A stretch of DNA of 14,531 nucleotides from Scalindua sp964437425 (GTDB lineage Bacteria > Planctomycetota > Brocadiia > Brocadiales > Scalinduaceae): NCBI GenBank assembly GCA_964437425.1, contig CAYTGO010000076.1, positions 1 through 14,531 of the forward strand, written 5' to 3'. Both the position numbers and the translations under genes were made by a program. A model generated the notes under the pieces. It had not been told where the DNA came from. It saw nothing but the letters and a program-made list of their open reading frames with translations, and searched no databases. Shown here in pieces: positions 1 to 6,738 of this stretch; within the stretch, counting starts at the first letter, position 1, and each line of letters begins with the position of its first letter.

Positions 1-37
1 GCAATATACTGGATAATAAAAATAATTTCTTTTTCAT
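1..37 (-). CDS. 5' end of a gene with signal-peptide-like N-terminus (partial)
   Basis: Only the first 12 codons are inside the window; they read MKKKLFLLSSIL, a short lysine-rich start followed by a hydrophobic run, as in a Sec signal peptide or membrane anchor. The ATG (complement of 35-37) is preceded on the minus strand by a purine-rich GAGAGAAG about 7 bases upstream, a plausible ribosome binding site. It starts 58 bases after the stop of the cytochrome b C-half gene in the same direction, so it is probably the next gene of the bc operon. A c-type cytochrome is a natural guess from that position, but no heme motif is visible and the product cannot be named. Confidence 0.55.
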   Translation of the reverse strand, partial: MKKKLFLLSSIL

Positions 38-95
38 TTGTTTACTTCTCTCGAATAAATAGAAAAAAATAAATCAATCCACGTCTTCGGAATTC

Positions 96-818
96 CTAAA
101 TATTAAACCAAGGTGTCTGCAATATATATTTAATATTAAACATCAGCCTTAAAGCAATCTTCACAAGAACTCCCATCATAAGCAAAAGCAGGCTCATAGT
201 GATGTTGTATCTAATAAAACCGAGCTGTTTAGCAAATTTCCAGAAAGCGACTGCAGGTATCAACATTCCCAAACCAAAATAGACAAGAAGAGCAAAAACA
301 CCCAACCAGTTCGGCAAGCTTACCAATGGTGGAGGGGTTGGAAAATCAAAAGTCCATGTTTCCCAGGGCCAGAAAAACGCCCAGAACGGCCCTCTCATAT
401 ATGTACCCACAATTATGAGAACATACCAAAAAATAAATCCGAACAAGAAAATCGTCATCGCAAATCTTCTATCCCAGAAGCAATACCCTCCATTCCCCTT
501 TGGGTTCACATCTATATACGGTATTGCCATCAAGCCCACAATTATTATACTCGGAACCACAACTCCCGCAATCCAGGGATCAAAATAGACAAGTATCTCC
601 TGTAATCCCAAAAAGTACCATGGTGCTTTTGCCGGATTCTCAGGTTCTCCCGGATTGGCAAGCTCCCTTAGTGGAGCATCAACGTAATATGAATAAACGA
701 GCAATATAACGGTACATAGAATTGCCGCTATAAACTCTTTCGCCACCAGATTTGGCCACGAAAAGACTTTCTCCGTTTTATTATTGTTTGCTACCTCTGC
801 TTCTGCATGATTTGACAT
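96..818 (-). CDS. Cytochrome b C-terminal half (subunit IV-like), bc complex
   Basis: This is the C-terminal half of a split cytochrome b, the quinol-oxidising membrane subunit of a bc/b6f-type complex. Five hydrophobic segments are visible (about residues 28-47, 83-102, 119-140, 171-193, 207-227). The first three match the helices of subunit IV and the last two are additional compared with the 3-helix, 160-residue b6f subunit. The Qo-site loop is recognisable at residues 60-74, but the PEWY motif reads APWY (65-68). The stretch around RGPFW and WPWE (residues 142-153) is typical of bacterial menaquinol-type cytochrome b C-halves. ATG 816-818 has a GGGAGAA ribosome binding site and lies 20 bases after the stop of the cytochrome b N-half gene. 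Family assignment is firm; the quinone type is not shown by the sequence. Confidence 0.88.
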   Translation of the reverse strand: MSNHAEAEVANNNKTEKVFSWPNLVAKEFIAAILCTVILLVYSYYVDAPLRELANPGEPENPAKAPWYFLGLQEILVYFDPWIAGVVVPSIIIVGLMAIPYIDVNPKGNGGYCFWDRRFAMTIFLFGFIFWYVLIIVGTYMRGPFWAFFWPWETWTFDFPTPPPLVSLPNWLGVFALLVYFGLGMLIPAVAFWKFAKQLGFIRYNITMSLLLLMMGVLVKIALRLMFNIKYILQTPWFNI

Positions 819-838
819 AAAAAAATTCTCCCAACTAT

Positions 839-1609
839 TTATAGAGGCCCTGAAATACCACCGTCTTTTCTAACACGCCAAAAATGAAGAATCATCAACG
901 CTCCTGCAATTATAGGTATTCCTATGCAATGCCACACGTATGCTCGCAATAAAGACGGAGCATCAATTTGCGTACCACCCAAGAGAGCAAAACGAACATC
1001 GTTATTAATCTTAACACCTAAAAGCTCTGCGAATGGACCCTGGTAACCCATAACAGGAGTTGCCGCTCCCATGTTTGTCCCAACCATAATAGCCCAGTAC
1101 CCAAGCTGATCCCATGGCAGCAAATATCCGGTAAAGCTTAGCAGGAATGTCAGCACTAATAACAGTACTCCCAGTACCCAGTTAAATTGGCGCGGGGCCT
1201 TATAAGAACCGGTAAGAAACACCCTCAGCATGTGAAAGCAAACCGTTATGACCATAGCATGCCCGGCCCATCGATGTGATGTCCTCAGTAAGCGCCCCAA
1301 AGGTACAACATACATCAGATCAATCATATCTGCATATGCCCGATTAACATCCGGAACATAGTAAAACATTAACAGGACACCAGTCACAGTCAAATAAAGG
1401 AAAATAAAGAACGTTAGACCGCCCAGACACCATGTATACCGAATCTTAACGGCGTGCTTTGGAACCTTTACAGGATGCAAATGCAACCATACATTGCTTA
1501 TAGTCTGAAGCGCCCTGTTTCTGGGAGTATCCGTATAGCCATGACGAAATACGGATTTCCATACTTCAGTTTCCGTAAGCTTCCTGATCAAAAATAAGAT
1601 TAAATTCAT
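839..1609 (-). CDS. Cytochrome b N-terminal half (b6-like), bc complex
   Basis: This 256-residue protein is a cytochrome b6-type membrane subunit carrying the two b hemes of a bc/b6f-type complex. Heme ligands are visible as two His pairs: H112/H126 in the SHRW...FH motif and H227/H242 near the C-terminus. The second pair is separated by 14 residues, the spacing of cytochrome b6 rather than mitochondrial-type cytochrome b. The protein ends in RKDGGISGPL, nearly the same as the plant/cyanobacterial b6 terminus. Cys61 in WCLGG aligns with b6 Cys35, which covalently holds heme ci. The Qo-region motif GYLLPWDQLGYWA is at 161-173. A GGGG ribosome binding site lies 8 bases before ATG 1607-1609. It is the third gene of the Rieske/NAD(P)H oxidoreductase/cyt b operon, with 59 bases separating it from the gene upstream. 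Confidence 0.93.
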   Translation of the reverse strand: MNLILFLIRKLTETEVWKSVFRHGYTDTPRNRALQTISNVWLHLHPVKVPKHAVKIRYTWCLGGLTFFIFLYLTVTGVLLMFYYVPDVNRAYADMIDLMYVVPLGRLLRTSHRWAGHAMVITVCFHMLRVFLTGSYKAPRQFNWVLGVLLLVLTFLLSFTGYLLPWDQLGYWAIMVGTNMGAATPVMGYQGPFAELLGVKINNDVRFALLGGTQIDAPSLLRAYVWHCIGIPIIAGALMILHFWRVRKDGGISGPL

Positions 1610-1668
1610 TTAAGCATCCCCTTTTAAATATCACTTATTAAACAAATCCACATCATTAAACCAACGCC

Positions 1669-3516
1669 CTAATCACTACCAGCTGCTTGTGCTTTAGGTG
1701 ATTTATTAATTTCTTCATTAGGTTCCCAGAATACACGCTGCATGTTAATCGCATCCACGGGACAATCTTTACAATTCCCGCATCTAATACACACATCGGT
1801 ATGTCTTACCACGACTCCGTCTCTACTGACATGGGGCTTGTAGTCACCTCCCGTATCCGCATCGACCTGCTCCAGTGCATCAACCGGACATACGAGACTG
1901 CACCGGCCACAGAGTATACAATCCTCAGCCACAACCTGAATACTGAGATCACATTTCAGACACCGATCTGCTTCTGCCCGAGCCTGTGACTCTGCAAACC
2001 CAAGCTCAACCAGATCAAATGATTCTCTTTGAGACTTAGGTATAGTTGCCATCTCCTCACGAGGAGTACTATCAAAATTACTTTCCCTCTCCTGGATATA
2101 ATCTCCTTCTATGAGAGTAACCCAGGTTTTATCCTTAGACTCCTTTAGGTCTTCTCCTCTCAAGTAGCAATCGATCGATTTAGACGCCAGATGCCCCTGA
2201 GCGATGCATTCAATAATTGTACTTGGTCCTAATGCAACATCTCCACCTGCAAAGACACCTTTTTTACCGGTTTGCAGGCCATCATCCACAACAAGTGTTC
2301 CCCACTTTGTTGCTTCTATTCCACTGTCGTCGCCCAGAAATTCTAAATCTGCTTCCTGACTAAGCGCCGTTATTATACAGTCCGTATCAATTACAAATTC
2401 TGAGTTAGGAATCGGTTCAGGCCTTCGTCTTCCACTACTGTCAGGCTCGCCTAGCTCCATCTTGACACATTCAAGCCCCTTTGCCTTTCCATTCTCAACA
2501 ATAACTTTGACTGGTGCAACCAGGTAATGAAATTTAATGCCTTCAAGCTCCGCCTCTTCAATTTCATGTTTGAGAGCCGGCATCTCATTTCGTGTTCTTC
2601 TATATACTATGTAAACATCCGGTGTTATTCTTTTAGCCGTTCTAGCAGCATCGACAGCAGAGTTACCACCACCAATCACCGCCACTATTTTACCAGGACT
2701 TTTCAGGTCTCCGGCGCTCACATTCTTCAGGAAATCCAGACAATCCATGACGCCCTCTGTTCCATCTTCTCCAGGAACCTCAAGTTTCCTCCCTCTCTGT
2801 GCGCCAACAGCGATAAACACCGCATTGTATCCTTCTTTCAACAGACCGGAAATCGCATCATCCGGAATTTTACTGGAAAGCGTTTCAGCCGGACTACCGC
2901 CGGAAACTGCACTATCTGAACTACTACTGGAAGCTGTTTCATCCGGGCCTCCAAAATGCGTATTCAGTTTTATCTCTACACCGCGAGCCTCTATATTGCT
3001 CACATCAAACATTATCTGGTCGCGCGGCAGCCTGTAGGACGGTATTGCCCACATCATCATACCACCAACCCTTGATTCCTTTTCGAAAACAGTCACCTGA
3101 TACCCCATTCCTGCGAGATCATTTGCTGCGGTTAACCCGGCAGGACCAGCTCCAATTATTGCGACCTTTTCATCTCTCTTCTTTATATCAGGAACAGGAA
3201 TCTTAACTTTGTTCTTATATATGTAGTCTGTAACAAACCTTTTAAGGTTATCAATTGACACAGGCTTGTCAAAATCGCCACGTTTACATTTAGACTCACA
3301 GGGGCGTGGACAAACATATCCACAAACGGTGGGAAAGGGGTTGGTTTCCAGCATCAGTTTGTATGACTCCTCATACTTACCCTGGCTTATCAAGCGTATG
3401 TAACCGGGTATGTCCATATGTGCTGGACAACGATGCTGACAACGAATATTTTTTTCTAACCAATCCAATTCAAGGGAAACTCGATTCCCTTGCTCGGAAA
3501 CTGCTGATTGACTCAT
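1669..3516 (-). CDS. FAD-dependent NAD(P)H oxidoreductase, GltD-like, with N- and C-terminal Fe-S domains
   Basis: This 615-residue electron-transfer flavoprotein belongs to the glutamate synthase small-subunit (GltD) family. The N-terminal Fe-S domain has Cys at 26, 30, 65, 69, 73 and 77. The FAD Rossmann motif GAGPAG is at 122-127, the second nucleotide-binding site (GGGNSAVDAA, then YRRTRNEMPA) at 282-314, and the FAD-closing GGDVALGPSTI at 424-434. A C-terminal ferredoxin domain has Cys 533/536/539/543 and 576/579/582/585. The YRR basic residues favour NADPH, by analogy with GltD. There is no GltB partner; it sits between the Rieske and cytochrome b genes, so it probably links the bc complex to the NAD(P) pool, as proposed for such complexes in anammox bacteria. 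Oddities are an 18-residue tandem repeat at 189-224 and a shortened last cluster motif. The start ATG 3514-3516 has AAAGG upstream. Confidence 0.9.
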   Translation of the reverse strand: MSQSAVSEQGNRVSLELDWLEKNIRCQHRCPAHMDIPGYIRLISQGKYEESYKLMLETNPFPTVCGYVCPRPCESKCKRGDFDKPVSIDNLKRFVTDYIYKNKVKIPVPDIKKRDEKVAIIGAGPAGLTAANDLAGMGYQVTVFEKESRVGGMMMWAIPSYRLPRDQIMFDVSNIEARGVEIKLNTHFGGPDETASSSSSDSAVSGGSPAETLSSKIPDDAISGLLKEGYNAVFIAVGAQRGRKLEVPGEDGTEGVMDCLDFLKNVSAGDLKSPGKIVAVIGGGNSAVDAARTAKRITPDVYIVYRRTRNEMPALKHEIEEAELEGIKFHYLVAPVKVIVENGKAKGLECVKMELGEPDSSGRRRPEPIPNSEFVIDTDCIITALSQEADLEFLGDDSGIEATKWGTLVVDDGLQTGKKGVFAGGDVALGPSTIIECIAQGHLASKSIDCYLRGEDLKESKDKTWVTLIEGDYIQERESNFDSTPREEMATIPKSQRESFDLVELGFAESQARAEADRCLKCDLSIQVVAEDCILCGRCSLVCPVDALEQVDADTGGDYKPHVSRDGVVVRHTDVCIRCGNCKDCPVDAINMQRVFWEPNEEINKSPKAQAAGSD

Positions 3517-3563
3517 CTACACGCCTTTCACTTAAATTTCCAGTAGCATGAACTTAAAGACAA

Positions 3564-4076
3564 TTAAACAACCAACTCAGTATTTATAGGTACTATTTTC
3601 TCTGTATCTACGACCAGCTTACCATCATCAGCCACACTAATATCATAGTGGTATAACGGCTTAGGAGCTGGACCTGCAAAGTTTACTCCATTCTTGTAAT
3701 ATTTACTTCCATGACAAGGGCACTCAAATATATTCTTTTCCTTTGACCAATGTACTGCACAGCCAAGGTGTTGACATATAACTGATATTACCTTAAAGCT
3801 GTCACCTTCTCGAAGGACAAAGACCTTCCTGGCTTTTAACGTTGTCACGGTACCTGGCGCATAATCTGCCGGCAAACCAACAGAGAAGATAGGAGACGGT
3901 TCAAAAAGAACTGTAGGAAAGAAAAATCCCCCGATCTTTTTTGGCCCCATCAATTTCAATGTATAGATCAGACTGGTCACGAGGAACAGTGCCCAACCTG
4001 CCAAAGTAAAAAAATCTCTCTTGCCTATCCAAATATTACCACTGGAAGCTTCTTTTTCTTTTACATCATTAGCCAT
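3564..4076 (-). CDS. Rieske [2Fe-2S] protein of the bc complex
   Basis: This 170-residue protein is the high-potential [2Fe-2S] subunit that takes an electron from quinol at the Qo site and passes it to a c-type cytochrome. One N-terminal membrane anchor is seen (about residues 22-44) after a short charged start. The two Rieske boxes are CQHLGC (101-106) and CPCHGS (119-124). These give cluster ligands C101, H103, C119 and H122, and the disulfide pair C106/C121. The Thr usual in the first box is Gln here. The conserved proline loop follows as GPAPKPL (135-141). It is the first gene of the operon: GGGGG lies 8 bases before ATG 4074-4076, and 47 bases separate its stop from the oxidoreductase gene. 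It has only one helix, as in b6f/bc Rieske proteins. Confidence 0.93.
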   Translation of the reverse strand: MANDVKEKEASSGNIWIGKRDFFTLAGWALFLVTSLIYTLKLMGPKKIGGFFFPTVLFEPSPIFSVGLPADYAPGTVTTLKARKVFVLREGDSFKVISVICQHLGCAVHWSKEKNIFECPCHGSKYYKNGVNFAGPAPKPLYHYDISVADDGKLVVDTEKIVPINTELVV

Positions 4077-4454
4077 GTTTCAGACCCCCATTATAAGACG
4101 AAACTATATCAATGATTTTACTTTTCCCTGCATCATTTACCGAACGACCTATTAAGCAAAGCTTAAAACCAAATACTCCGGCAAAGCAAAGGAACTATAA
4201 TAAACCTTATTCTCTAACTAAAAGACTGACACTCAAACGCGGACATATTAGCAACAATTTATAATTAACGCAACACCTAATTTGAAAAAAATTATCACAA
4301 ATCCGCCAACACATTTGAACCTTTAAGACGATAATTTTACGATATTGGCTGCAACCGAAAGAGCTCAACTCTTTCATTTGAAACCAGATATAACTACCGA
4401 CTAACTCCCTGACAACCGTGTAATTATCTTTGATTTGGCCTACAAAAAAAGATA
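4077..4454. other. Intergenic leader region upstream of the bc operon
   Basis: This 378-base AT-rich stretch lies between the TusA gene and the Rieske gene. I see no convincing gene: the longest minus-strand frame is a 56-codon ORF (4207-4377) without a ribosome binding site or a recognisable product. It holds a perfect 7-bp stem with a 5-base loop (4357-4375, GAAAGAG/CTCTTTC) and a 6-bp stem with a 3-base loop (4152-4166, TTAAGC/GCTTAA). Several sigma70-like boxes face the Rieske gene. The stretch probably carries the end of the sulfur operon and the promoter and leader of the bc operon. Confidence 0.6.
4387..4415 (-). promoter_or_regulatory. Candidate sigma70-type promoter for the bc operon
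   Basis: On the minus strand TTGTCA (complement of 4410-4415) is followed after 17 bases by TATATC (complement of 4387-4392), matching the consensus boxes at 5 and 4 positions. It would give a leader of about 300 bases before the Rieske start. Another weak pair (TTCAAA, 17 bases, TATAAA) lies closer to the gene, so the choice is uncertain. Confidence 0.25.
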
Positions 4455-4466
4455 CTAGCTTTTTTT
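4444..4466 (-). terminator. A/T hairpin with U-run at the end of the TusA gene
   Basis: AAAAAAAG and CTTTTTTT form an 8-bp stem around a 7-base loop that contains the TusA stop codon. On the minus strand the transcript would end in seven U residues. The stem is nearly all A-U, so it would be a weak terminator at best; it may only mark the end of the sulfur operon. Confidence 0.25.
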
Positions 4467-4691
4467 AACAAATATCTTGTATCCATCGTCAATCTTCTCA
4501 ACCCCCACAACCTGATGCCCCTCCTCTTTCACACTTCTCGGAACGTTTCTCATTGGCTCGCCGTCATCCAGGGCTATTTCCAGGACCTGCCCATCATCCA
4601 TCATTTCCAATTTTAACTTTGTCTTAACAAAATTAATCGGGCAGAGCACCCCTCTTAAATCAATTTTTTCATCTGCAACGTTTTCACTCAT
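4455..4691 (-). CDS. TusA/SirA-like sulfur carrier protein
   Basis: This 78-residue protein has the TusA fold signature: LRGVLCPINFVKTK near the N-terminus with the persulfide-bearing Cys17, then the conserved DDGEPxxNVPRSVKEEGH segment at about 42-60. TusA proteins carry sulfur as a cysteine persulfide and hand it to other enzymes. The usual CPxP reads CPIN here, a variant I believe occurs in TusA-like proteins next to sulfite reductase genes. Its ATG overlaps the stop of the JAMM gene (ATGA, 4688-4691), so the two are likely translationally coupled. It is the last gene of the sulfite reductase-DsrE-JAMM-TusA operon. The family is firm; the sulfur acceptor is unknown. Confidence 0.88.
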   Translation of the reverse strand: MSENVADEKIDLRGVLCPINFVKTKLKLEMMDDGQVLEIALDDGEPMRNVPRSVKEEGHQVVGVEKIDDGYKIFVKKS

Positions 4692-5359
4692 TTTTCTTTC
4701 CTGCCAATCATTTTTCTAAAAAATCCCTTTAGAATTTTTTCCTTAAGAAGCTCATACCCTTCCTTGCCCGCAAACCAAACACCTATACCCATAACCACCC
4801 AACTAAGTATATAGCTTACAGCAGCTGAACCAGACTTTGCCTTTATAGGAATGTGAAGGCAAAATATCACCGGGATGATAAGATAAACACTATAGCTGAA
4901 CCCTATGAGCGACAAACCTATTATAAAGTCGCGCCTGTTTATTTTTACCTCTTCTTCCTCAACATCCTGCTTTTCGGTATCAAAACGCCAACACCTCAGC
5001 TCATCATCCACACCATCTTTAACAGATATTATTATGTACGAATACTCAACCCATGCACTCGCACAATCTTTATCAAATTCAGAAGGCTCTGCCGGATGAT
5101 CCGGATGCGAATGGTAAATACCTATTATATTCCACCCTTTTTTTGTTGCTTCCCGGTCTATTCTGTCAAACTCTTTTGGGTCTATTTCATACCTATCAGC
5201 AGCCCTTACCTTATTTTTATTTTCAACCGGATAAACCTCATGCACCTTCTTTCCGGATTCATTAGTTGTACCTACAAACAGACCGCAGCATTCATGAGGG
5301 TAGGCAGTCTTCGCCTCTTTTAACATCCTGTTCTCTAAATGCCGATTTATATGAATCAC
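4688..5359 (-). CDS. JAMM (Mov34/MPN/PAD-1) metalloprotease with C-terminal membrane domain
   Basis: The first 130 residues are a bacterial JAMM domain. Glu23 lies in HECCG, and the zinc/catalytic motif H83-S-H85-P-x6-S93-x2-D96 is complete. Related proteins such as mycobacterial Mec+ cut cysteine or other adducts from the C-terminus of ubiquitin-like sulfur carriers (CysO/ThiS/MoaD type). After an acidic linker (EEEE at 134-137) come two hydrophobic helices, about 145-168 and 178-198, and a very basic tail. JAMM proteins of this class usually lack such a membrane part. The start is GTG 5357-5359; ATG at codon 12 is an alternative with an AGAGAA upstream, but it would cut the first strand of the domain. 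It follows the DsrE gene by 32 bases and overlaps the TusA start. No carrier gene is present in the window, so the substrate is open. Confidence 0.82.
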   Translation of the reverse strand: MIHINRHLENRMLKEAKTAYPHECCGLFVGTTNESGKKVHEVYPVENKNKVRAADRYEIDPKEFDRIDREATKKGWNIIGIYHSHPDHPAEPSEFDKDCASAWVEYSYIIISVKDGVDDELRCWRFDTEKQDVEEEEVKINRRDFIIGLSLIGFSYSVYLIIPVIFCLHIPIKAKSGSAAVSYILSWVVMGIGVWFAGKEGYELLKEKILKGFFRKMIGRKEK

Positions 5360-5391
5360 AATTATCTTTAAAAACGAACTTACTGATAATG

Positions 5392-5808
5392 TTAAATAAA
5401 TAACTGAGTTTCAGCACCTTCAGCCATCTTCAACATTGTAGGCAATCCTATAATGTCATCGACCTTGCTTTTAACCTGCTCTTCGTCCAACCCCATTAAT
5501 GTTACCGCACCGCTGCATGCATAAATTTCCAGATTACCCATCTGGCCAACTTCGCTTAATAATTCCCTCAGCATATTTGGTTGTCCCTGCGGCACGGCTT
5601 CTAACAGACGCCTGTCTTCATCACTCATCCCGGCGGGGTACTCAATAACATCCAGCTTATCAGTCGCAAATTTCTTTAAAGCCCAGAAGAACAAAAATAT
5701 ATGGACCTTGCTCCCCATAGATGCGGCAGTTATGGCAAGCATCACTGCCTGATACAACTTTTCATAATTTCCACTATGCAGAAATAGTATAAATTTTTTC
5801 TCTTCCAT
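5392..5808 (-). CDS. DsrE/DsrF-like (DsrE2-type) sulfurtransferase-family protein
   Basis: This 138-residue soluble protein has the DsrE-like layout: FILFLHSGNYEKL at the N-terminus, a helix-strand AVMLAITAASMGSKVHIFLFFWAL, then the conserved EIYACSGAVTLMGL with Cys98, and a C-terminal GLPTMLKMAE. Cys98 is at the position where DsrE-family proteins bind persulfide sulfur. The family assists sulfur transfer together with TusA, and a TusA gene is two genes downstream. Its ATG directly abuts the TAA of the sulfite reductase gene (5806-5811) and no good ribosome binding site is visible, which points to translational coupling. The exact subfamily cannot be fixed by eye. Confidence 0.82.
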   Translation of the reverse strand: MEEKKFILFLHSGNYEKLYQAVMLAITAASMGSKVHIFLFFWALKKFATDKLDVIEYPAGMSDEDRRLLEAVPQGQPNMLRELLSEVGQMGNLEIYACSGAVTLMGLDEEQVKSKVDDIIGLPTMLKMAEGAETQLFI

Positions 5809-6699
5809 TTAACTGTCAATAAAAAGACCCGCAACCTCTTCTTTATATTTCTCCACTCCAACACGGTCAAAAGTTGTCCCGATTCTCTCCCCTCTCTTAC
5901 CATTTGCATTATACCACTCAACAGTCTTGCTGATGTACTCCAACACCTTTTCATCCGGCAGGAACAGCATAATATTATCTGCTTTCCTCGGATGTCTTCC
6001 ATGTTTTCCACCTGCTCGGACAGCCCAGCCTTTTCGCTTTGGAGTCCATGCATCAGTAGGACATGCCTTTATACAATCACCACAATATACACATTTGTCT
6101 CTATAGAAAATAGGCTTACCGTCTTCATCTGAGACTATCGCACCTTCCAGACACGCCTTTTCACACAGAGTACATCCCGTACACGGATCATCCTCGTAAC
6201 CGGGATCTACAACGCCTTGAAACCCTAAATCCATTCCTCTTGTCCGGGCACAATCGATCGGACAGGCAGAAAATGAAATCTTGAATTTATGAGGACAGTT
6301 CATACCAAAAAGCTCTTTATCTACTTCCAGCGCCTTTTTCTGCGCATCCATAACTCCGTTAGGGTTATATTCATTACCGCCGCAAGCTGTCGGAACACGG
6401 ATCCTGGGACCGCATGACGCTATTGGCTGCCCGAACGCTGCCAACTCTTTTACCGCTGCATCAAAATCATCTATGTGCACACCAATAATTTCAACTGACT
6501 GCCTGAAACTAAGGTGACAATAACCCATTTTGCTATATTTCTTAGCAACTGCCGCAATCTTGGCCATCTTATCGACGTCAAGTCTGCCTCCCGGAACTCT
6601 CAAACGAACCGTAAAAAGATCTTTCTGGTTCTGCTTAATAAAACCGCCGGTTTTCAACTCATTAAAATCAACTCTTTCCTCGCTCTTTTTCTCAGACAT
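5809..6699 (-). CDS. Siroheme/[4Fe-4S] sulfite (or nitrite) reductase, DsrA/AsrC-like, with ferredoxin domain
   Basis: This 296-residue cytoplasmic reductase of the siroheme family most likely performs the six-electron reduction of sulfite to sulfide. The N-terminal ferrite-reductase-like domain (about 22-95) is followed by the cluster/siroheme region with C106 and C146-x3-C150. The second Cys of the usual C-x5-C pair is replaced by Asn112, and C135 is a possible substitute. An inserted 2[4Fe-4S] ferredoxin domain follows (C173/176/179/183 and C203/206/209/213), then a C-terminal reductase segment. At about 300 residues it is the small single-chain type. AAGGAG lies 6 bases before ATG 6697-6699. 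It heads an operon with DsrE, JAMM and TusA genes, and a siroheme synthase gene lies just upstream. The sulfur neighbours favour sulfite over nitrite. Confidence 0.85.
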   Translation of the reverse strand: MSEKKSEERVDFNELKTGGFIKQNQKDLFTVRLRVPGGRLDVDKMAKIAAVAKKYSKMGYCHLSFRQSVEIIGVHIDDFDAAVKELAAFGQPIASCGPRIRVPTACGGNEYNPNGVMDAQKKALEVDKELFGMNCPHKFKISFSACPIDCARTRGMDLGFQGVVDPGYEDDPCTGCTLCEKACLEGAIVSDEDGKPIFYRDKCVYCGDCIKACPTDAWTPKRKGWAVRAGGKHGRHPRKADNIMLFLPDEKVLEYISKTVEWYNANGKRGERIGTTFDRVGVEKYKEEVAGLFIDS

Positions 6700-6738
6700 C
6701 TAATGCTCCTTAAACCTCATAAATAGTATAATTTATAA

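Noticed and set aside
1607..1617. A 3-codon ATG CTT AAA TGA mini-ORF overlapping the start of the cytochrome b N-half gene
   Set aside because: The GGGG ribosome binding site is directly against the first ATG and correctly spaced for the second, so translation of the mini-ORF is unlikely.
4090..4095. Perfect TATAAT on the minus strand just before the Rieske gene
   Set aside because: It abuts the ribosome binding site and lies 14 bases from the ATG, leaving almost no leader; there is no -35 box at the right distance.
4207..4377. A 56-codon minus-strand ORF starting MKELSSFGCS in the region upstream of the Rieske gene
   Set aside because: It has no ribosome binding site, an odd Cys-rich composition and no recognisable family; its start lies on a small inverted repeat. 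A chance ORF is more likely.
5742..6053. A 103-residue minus-strand frame overlapping the sulfite reductase and DsrE genes
   Set aside because: It runs through two well-supported genes in another frame and has no family features.
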